From positions 434,001 to 498,000 of the forward strand of contig JAOTOL010001397.1 in NCBI GenBank assembly GCA_034440575.1: a stretch of 64,000 nucleotides of DNA. Direction: 5' to 3'. The notes under the pieces are model-generated. The model was not told the origin of the DNA. It saw only the letters and a list, made by a program, of their open reading frames with translations, and did not search any database. Shown here piece after piece: positions 56,890-64,000 of this stretch (within the stretch, counting starts at the first letter, position 1; the number at the start of each line of letters is the position of its first letter). Source of the stretch: Imbricaverruca yamaguchii (Eukaryota > Arthropoda > Thecostraca > Neoverrucidae). The translations under genes and the position numbers were made by a program.

Positions 56890-59800
56890 ATCGAAGTCAT
56901 TAACCGCAATGGCGAAAATATGGCAATTGGAATCGGAGTAACAGTTCTGCCGACGTGGTGGCCAGATTTCCTTTTTATTTCGTGGAGTTTACAATTTTTA
57001 TATCTGGGGTGTTCAGACATCACGGAACGTTCACTCCAAATGACTAGTGGTAGGACTTCATTTTGCAGTTGTATGTGTCTTGGCACAACTTCACTCATAT
57101 CGCACCGCTCCGCGTCTGGTCGGGTCGCGATCGGTAGGACGATCAATAGCAAGATTGTTTTTTTCGAACCCTATGACTGGCAGGATTACCAAATCCGCCC
57201 GCGGTCAGTTGGCGTGAGAGTTTGGTGGCCCTATGCGACTTGACTGTTAAATGCGTCGCTAAAAAGGTTTTCCCTCTCCCCGTACTTCAGTGTACGTCAG
57301 TAGTAGGTAGCATTTCTTTCACTACTTTCCGTCTTGCAACACGCAGGTAATTCGGTGTTGTCTGTTTTTTCTCGTACTTTCCGGGTGTTTTGGCATTTCA
57401 TGCCATTTGCTCTGTCAGAACAAGGTGGAGGCCTATTTTCGTCATTTTGTTTCCTCATTTCAAAGGATAATTTAAGAAGCTTTCTTCAGTCTTCGCGATA
57501 GGTTTGAACTCGCAGTAGTAAGTAAATCTTGGTACTCGGATTATAAATAGGACCTTAGCTATGCCAATAGTTCTTGTCACAGCAACATAAGATGTAAGTT
57601 GTGTTGAATTTCCTTGTGCTGTCTATAAATGAAGTGGTACTTTCTGTGCGCAGTCGGCGCCGGTTGTGCTTGCATTGTTTTCTTTTTGCGTCCAAGCGGT
57701 TCCTATGCGAATCGGCATTTACTTTTGAAATGAAATGAAATGAAATGCACCATGAACCGATCATCACCAGTAAGTTCTTTTTTTGTATAGAGGAGTATGC
57801 AAGTTAGCCTGTGTGAGATCAGTAGGACCCAAGCACAAGGGAAAGCGCAAGACTTGCTTGAGAACAGAGAATTGCTTCCCTCTCCAACGGTCGTGATTTA
57901 GCAATTTTCCGATTCTCTGTTCATAGTAGGATGGAGGTAGAAATAGTTAAAGTTCCCGGAATTACGTACGAGCCAATGAAATGCCCACCCGAAGGAAACA
58001 TGGTAGCAAACGAACGCTCGGCGATGGCCAATTTACCCATTCTCACTGTTGCGCCAAGCGTGTGACTCGTCCAAATTAGCTCTGCAGTTGAAACGGGTGT
58101 AGACTGTGGGACGACTACCCACCAATCATTGTCATGCAGGTTCTGCACGAGCCCAATGCAGGCATTTTCGTATGCAAGTCATGTGAGGAACCCCAGCGCT
58201 ATATCTGCCTACCTCACCTTCCATACCTTTACATACAATACCTTTACAATGGTGAGATGCTTTGATTCGGAACACTGTTTTAGCTCCACAAAGGTTAGAT
58301 CATTTAAATCGGCGTTGATCATTCCGACTGATGATTATCGCCGAGACGCCCTGTCAGGAGGAACAGTTGGCCATCGTCGAGCGTGACCTGTCTTGGGACC
58401 ACCATGTTTCTGATCAGGTGGACAATGCAATAGTAAAACAGCGATTCCTAAAACGAAAACTGCTCCAATAAGTTAGTATCCAGTTAAAGCTTGCCATGAA
58501 ACAGACTATCCGATGCTTACAGACAAGCTATTCATTGTATTCGATATCTTGCTAAAGCTCCAAATTGCCAACTAGCTATCCGATAGGCAGGTACATCTTT
58601 GGGCTGCAGCTCATTTATGCCACGTGCCTTTGCATTGCCATCTTAACCAAAGTTACCTCTCTCGTCCTGCCAAAAAAATAGCAATAATTACTTGCTAAAT
58701 TATATTAATTCATGTTGGACATGCGTGCAGGTGTCATGCTCTTAGCATGCGCATCACTATAAGTGCAAATTCGTCATCTGTTAGAGCACCGCAATTATCT
58801 CCGAAGATTTTGAAAAATGTTCCTTTAAAGTGGCACAGAGCACCATAGGAAACTTTCATTCCTCAATATTTTGCAAATGCCACCATTTGCCTAGAATAAC
58901 TAATTTGCTTTAAGAGGTGAGCTTGTGCTATTGGAACTCCAACTTGCGATATATTTTTTGTCTTTACTTTTGGCTGCACGGAACTGCATTGGACCTGGTT
59001 TGTCGCGATATGCGCGATGACTGCCCACATACACACCGTGTATGCGGGTGTTTGACAACATTTAGCCCTTTCTTTGGCGGCCACAAGAGTCTACAACTGG
59101 ATGACAACGATAGCATTCACAAACTATGAACCTGGCTGGCTTACCACTGCCAAAGTCGTATGCAGCTCCCAGCGTAACCCGAGCGCCACCGCACCGGTCG
59201 ATTTGTTGGTCAGTTGGCAGTCGGTGATGACCAGCGCTGCCACGATGGGCGAGTTCACAACAGCCGGCAGCCACTATAATTCCCTCCCCTGCTGGGTGAG
59301 TCCACAGCAGGGCTGCTGTGGTGATAAAGCCCCTTGGCGAACTAGTCCACACAATAGCATGCCGCGCTACTGCTGATCCCCCCCCGGACAGGCGAGCCAA
59401 AATAACAGCTAACAGCGACTGAAGCTTATCCACGATGGGAAGTGTATGCAATTAATCCAATCTGCCGCTTTTTGCGAATTGGTGGTCTGGCCGGACTGGT
59501 TTCTTCCCACATTCGTGGGATATGCGCGATTTGGTGCATGCGGTGTCTCGTCGTCACATAGGCGTGGAGCCATATAGGGCGCCTGTTGCATAGTTCGCAG
59601 GTGGAAAGCTATGCCTGTATCGGTCGATGGGACTCCGGTAGTTACCGTCTGTCACCGAAATTGTCTTCTTTCGGTTGCTAAGTATTGCAATGTAAGCCGT
59701 CCAGTGTTCAATCTCCGTTTCGGGTGTGCTCCATTTTGCGTTGGCCGTTTGTGTTTGTTTGGATTGTCGTGTGGGTGTGGTGGCTGGCCGCTCAGCGCCC

Positions 59801-60244
59801 CCGGAACAGGTGCTTGTGCAGCGTCTTCAGCGCCACCCGTGCGGCCGCTGGTGCTGGCAGCTCGCCGACCGCAGTGCGCCCCGGGGCGGTGGTATCGGCG
59901 TCCACGCCACTGATATTGCTCCTTTGTTGATGATGTGTGACATTGTGTTTCCAGTGTTCACGGTGAAACCAACAGCAGTCTATTTTCTGTACAAATGCCG
60001 CTGGATTGTTTTTAATATTTATATGCATTGATTTATGTGTTTTCGGTTTGCAAGTGATGGTCTGGAAAGCGCATATATGTAACAGCTGAAGTCACACGAC
60101 GTCATCTATTTATGACTATTAAACACGGTATAAGCATATCATATCAATAGATGCTGGTAGCATACATACTATTCTACTTGGACATTGGGACTTCCCCCTA
60201 TGCCGACCTTTGTAGTGTCCATGAGTCGACCCGAGACGAAGCCG
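56890..60244. other. No gene recognised
   Basis: 3.3 kb with short open frames only. There is a brief (TGAAA)n near 57,725-57,750 and a GC-richer patch at 59,770-59,920. No domain or RNA gene seen. Confidence 0.4.
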
Positions 60245-60545
60245 GATATGTCATTGCCGCAGTGTTCTGCAGCCGGGGGTGTCATTGTAGTCGTGGTCTG
60301 ATGCCGGTGGGGTGTCATTGCCGCAGTGGTCTGAAGCCTGGGTTCATTGGCGTGGTCTGCGCCTGGGTTGTCATTGCTGGTCTGAAGCCGGGTTTTCCAG
60401 TGATCTGCATTGCGCAGTGATCTGCAGCCGGGGGTGTCATTGTCGCAGTGGTCTGAAGCCGGGGGTGTCATTGCCGCAGTGGTCTGCAGCCTGTGTTGTC
60501 ATTGCCACAGTGGTCTGAAGTCTTGGATGTCATTTCAGAAGTACT
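60245..60545. repeat. ~31-bp minisatellite, about 9 copies
   Basis: Diverged units of the type GGTGTCATTGCCGCAGTGGT followed by CTGAAGCCGGG, some shortened. Confidence 0.85.
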
Positions 60546-62160
60546 CTGAGGACCGTCAAGATGCCAGCACTATTACTGTAGCCATCGGAAAATTCCCGCT
60601 GCGTATTATTTTGACCTCTCGCCCACGCCGTACTTCGGTCGAAACTGCCCCCAATGCCACTAATATTGTCGTGGTCAGTTCAGGGGACGGTGGCGGTGTG
60701 AACCATGCGAGGTGGTGGCTCTGCCGTCGGTGGGGTGTGGGACGTTGTGGGCTGGTGTGGTGTGTGTCGGCTGTGTTGAAGGTGGGTTGCGAGCATATCT
60801 CAGGTTGTGTGGAAGAGAACCTAAACCAAACCAAACCTAACTTAAACGGACTGAACTAAGACTGGGCTAAATCTCTCTTTTTGCTTTGTGCGCCAGTGTG
60901 TGGTGTGTTGTGTGGTTCCCCACCACCTCCGCTACACATTCACCCAACGCCAGCCGGCTTGGTGTTTGAGCTATCCACTATAACACGTGTATTTATATGT
61001 TGTGCGAAGTCAGTTTTTTTTGTGGAAGGTCATACAGGTGTCGCTCACTAAATTAGAATGAATACATTGTATTAGAATGTTAATGAGCATGACATTCTTC
61101 TGTGGTTTGATTGGCTTGTCCGGAGTCGAGATGTTTTGGATGTAGTGCAATTTTGTGAAATGTATCTCACAACAATGTCAGTAACCATTTTATGGGATGG
61201 GTATTTGCTATGTCCCTATATCTAGTAGAGCAGGTGGGGATAAGTTTCCCGGTCGAGAAATCCGAGAAAACGCATGGATTATGAAAAATTAAAGAGAAGC
61301 CTCCTTCAAACGAACTAAGCACTGCCGTATAGGTCTCCATGTTCGACACATTTATAAAAGTATGATTGAGTTACTGAGATGGGGCATGATGAATCTTTCT
61401 AGACGAACATCAAATATTCCAATGTTTGCTTACCGAATGCCAACGATCTTTCTCATGCACTATGTTTGAATGGATTATGGTCGGAGTAGTGTCCGTGAGG
61501 GCACTTGTCCCCCTCCCCGAGTTGGATGTGTCTTTCCAATAATTTGACTTCTAATATTGGGCTTTAATGTGGTATCCCCAAATCAGTTTTGGCTTGGCCT
61601 TTGGCTTCATGTATTGTCCTCTCCTAATAATTTTCAGAGACCTACACATATGCTAGGCAGCTACCAGGGGCATTGTTCTGTATACCTCAAGAGAGCAACC
61701 ACCCCAGGGAAAGATACATGAGAGCACTGTGGTATGCCCCCATGGAAAGATAGCGCCTGCCTGACCGGAATACCTAGCTGGGCATATAGAGTACAACGAT
61801 CCCCTCGCTCAATTTTCAACCGAAGACGCCGCTCTGAGGGGAAATGCGTCATCCTGAGGGTAAACGGTGCCCTTTTCAATACGGCCGAGTGCACATATCC
61901 CGCTCTCTACATACATTCAGGAACATGCGCACCTCCAGGGACTTCCGCAGCGGCGGCCCTTCGAGGAAATTTCGTTCCCCAGACGAGTGTCGCTAGGAAT
62001 ATTTCTGGATCCGCCTCTGACCTGTTTCGGTGCGCAATGTTCAGATCCCCTGGCCAAAGCTAAGTCTGGAAAACTCACACTGCGTGCACAGTGATGGTAG
62101 TTTGCAATATAAAATTTTATAAATTGGTTGGGAAATTACAAACGGGCAGGACATACTTTT
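60546..62160. other. No gene recognised
   Basis: Mixed sequence with short frames; nothing identified. Confidence 0.4.
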
Positions 62161-62178
62161 CCACATCTGCATTAACTC

Positions 62179-63540
62179 ATGACAAAAACAAGGCAGATGG
62201 CAAGCCGAGAAGGGGGTCCATGTGTTAGGCAAAGTATACGAGCATGCCCTTCAGGGAAACTAGGAAATGGGGTGGGGAGGGATGAAATTGCATTGCCAAC
62301 TCAGGAATATTCCAATAATGACACTAGTGTGCCTTGGCTGACACTAGTGTCAGCCAAGGCAATAGAACCTCAAAGTCTGCAAATATGGACAGCAGCAACT
62401 CAAGGGGACAGAGTTTATAGTTCATCTAGTGATAAAAGAACTCAATATGAAAAAGCCAAAGGTGGTTATGGAGCATTTGTTAAGTGTATGATGTTTAATG
62501 CTCAGAGTATCCGTTCCAAATTTGATGAGTTCAAGTGTTATGGTGCTGAGGAGGAACCGGATTTTGTTTGCATTACGGAGGCATGGGTCAGTGAAGCGTA
62601 TTTTGGAGATAACTTACAGGACTATGAGATCCAGGGATACAATATGTTTTCGTGCAATAGGGGTCCAGCAATGAAAGAGGGTGGTGTAATGCTCTATATG
62701 AATAGCTTCTTCAGTTCTCAAAAAGTAGCAGGTGGGGATAAAAATGTGTCTGTGGAGTCCATCTGGCTTGATGTCACTGTGGGAAAAGGCAACAGCAATA
62801 CTCTTAGGATAGGAGCTTTCTGCCGATCAGGAACCCTGCCACATTCTCTGCAACTGGAGCTTGACAAGGTGATTTGTGAGGAAATCGGTAGAAACTTTAA
62901 GAGGAAGTGCCTTATTCTCGGTGCCTTTAATCTAAAAGGTTATGAAAATGCTGGTGTGGGCTCCCCATCAGTCAAAATGTTTAGGAAATGCCTTGAAGAG
63001 GACCTGTTCTTACACCAGTTTGTATCGGAACCTACCAGGCATGGTTCATTCTTGGACCTTGTATTCTCGGATTTAAGTGACTTGGTTCAAGACTTGACTG
63101 TGGGCCAAACTCTGGGAAAAAGTGACCATAACATAGTTAGATTCAAGGCACACGTAGGGGAAATTATCAAGGATAATTTGGTAAAGGTTCCAAATTTCAA
63201 CAGAGCAGACTTTAACGGCATGAGAGCGGCTTTAAGTGCCATCAGATGGGAAGAAGAATTATCCAATTTAAATGCCTGTGAAATGTGGGAAAAGTTCAAA
63301 TCTTACTTGAAGGAAACTCAGATTAGACATGTCCCCCAAAAGCAAAGACGCAAAAGAAGGGTAGGAAAGCCAGCATGGCTTACACCAGACGGGATAAAAG
63401 CAATTAAGGCTAAGAAAACTGCATTTATAGTTTTTAAAGAAGCCTCAAATGTCGTTAATCTAAAGGCGTATCGAAAAGCTAGACACTGTGAAGCAAAAAA
63501 ACAGAGCAGCAAAGCGAGCAAAAGAACTGGATTTAGCTAG
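62179..63540 (+). pseudogene. CR1-like LINE endonuclease (APE-type) region
   Basis: A 453-codon frame. From about residue 103 it matches apurinic/apyrimidinic-like endonucleases of LINEs: NAQSIRSKFDEF, VCITEAWVS (catalytic Glu), EGGVMLYM, FCRSGTLP, CLILGAFNL, SFLDLVFSD and SDHNIV (catalytic His). The usual GDFN is GAFN here, losing a catalytic Asp. The frame stops at 63,540 shortly after KTAFIVFKEAS, where the reverse transcriptase continues in another frame, which implies a frameshift near 63,490. The N-terminal 100 residues are not recognised. Confidence 0.82.
62331..62360. repeat. Perfect 30-bp palindrome
   Basis: Without a spacer, GCCTTGGCTGACACT is followed by its exact reverse complement AGTGTCAGCCAAGGC. 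ACACTAGTGT also occurs immediately upstream (62,321-62,330), so a short inverted duplication arose here inside the LINE frame. Confidence 0.85.
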
Positions 63541-63991
63541 AAACTGTAATGGGGACAGTAAAAAGTTATTTGGTTTCTACAAGCTGAGTGAAGTTTCTAA
63601 CACAATTGGTCCACTGGAAGTAAACGGGACTACATTGGGTGAGGATAGTGAGATGGTTGAGGAGCTGAGCAAGCAGTTCAAATCAGTGTTTACATTGGAA
63701 GATATGACCAATCTGCCGACCGTACACCATAGTTCAGTGACATGGGATCTGACAAATGATGTTGATTTCATTGATAGTGATGTTGTTTACAATCATATCA
63801 GGAAAATAAAGCCAAATAAGGCAGCAGGACCTGATGAAATGTATGCTAGTGTGTTGCGGGAAACGGAAAAGGAACTGGCATTTCCACTTAGTATAATATT
63901 TTGTAGATCAGTTTCACATAATGAAATTCCAACCGATTGGAAAAGGGCAGATGTAGTTCCCATTTTCAAGAAAGGAGAGAGGGAAAGTTGA
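63488..63991 (+). pseudogene. CR1-like LINE reverse transcriptase, N-terminal part
   Basis: Continues the element one frame over. KSVFTLEDM is followed by the RT entry motif KIKPNKAAGPDEMYASVL, then PTDWKRADVVPIFKKG. The frame hits a stop at 63,989-63,991 just where a shift by one base would give VENY, the same text that opens the truncated copy at 38.8 kb. Confidence 0.82.
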
Positions 63992-64000
63992 AAACTATAG

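Larger units (their letters stand above)
62179..64000 (+). mobile_element. CR1-like LINE, 5' portion, running off the window
   Basis: Contains the endonuclease domain and the beginning of the reverse transcriptase of a CR1-like non-LTR retrotransposon. The last 22 bases coincide with the first 22 of the truncated copy at 38,776, so the two copies together cover most of one element family. Two reading frames and a substitution in the endonuclease show decay. The true 5' end is unclear. Confidence 0.88.

Overview
This is eukaryotic nuclear DNA, most likely from an arthropod and possibly a crustacean. The signs are one widely split F-box/WD40 gene with GC-rich third codon positions, CR1-type LINEs, tRNA-derived SINEs, small DNA transposons, many minisatellites and a few TTAGG-like runs. 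There is no bacterial gene organisation. The species assignment is inference; no marker gene is present.

Layout. 1-34 kb holds no protein gene I can recognise. It carries GC-rich islands, several minisatellites (31-bp at 3.1 kb, 20-bp at 11.6 kb, 26-bp and 18-bp at 20-21 kb), old degenerate arrays (6.4-7.8 and 15-17 kb), a Ty3/Gypsy-like gag remnant (19.6 kb), SINE copies (9.6, 23.7, 27.5, 29.1 kb), a TTAA-flanked element (21.9-23.2 kb), a foldback-like element inserted inside a SINE (29.2-30.5 kb) and two homopolymer-rich stretches (31.0 and 31.9 kb). From 34.8 to 55.9 kb, on the + strand, lies one gene in nine recognisable exons. It encodes an F-box protein with a seven-bladed WD40 propeller, which by family should be the substrate receptor of an SCF ubiquitin ligase. 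The first exon or exons are not identified. 56-62 kb holds microsatellites, a SINE fragment and otherwise anonymous sequence. 62.2-64 kb holds the endonuclease and the start of the reverse transcriptase of a decayed CR1-like LINE that runs off the window. A 5'-truncated copy of apparently the same family sits in intron 4 (38.8-40.2 kb).

The most unusual feature is the relation between exons and minisatellites in the F-box/WD40 gene. At least five introns carry tandem arrays whose repeat unit is a copy of the neighbouring splice junction: exon edge plus splice site. Introns 3 and 4 amplify their own 5' splice site. Introns 5, 7 and 8 amplify their own 3' splice site with the first bases of the next exon. 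Introns 2 and 6 show weaker versions. The authentic junction is always the outermost copy, so the gene carries dozens of decoy splice sites, and in introns 6 and 8 the array is open in the reading frame of the exon it abuts.

Mobile elements are unusually legible. Three copies of a hAT-like MITE each have their own 8-bp target duplication, one TTAA-flanked element has matching termini, and the foldback-like element has a 9-bp duplication of SINE sequence.
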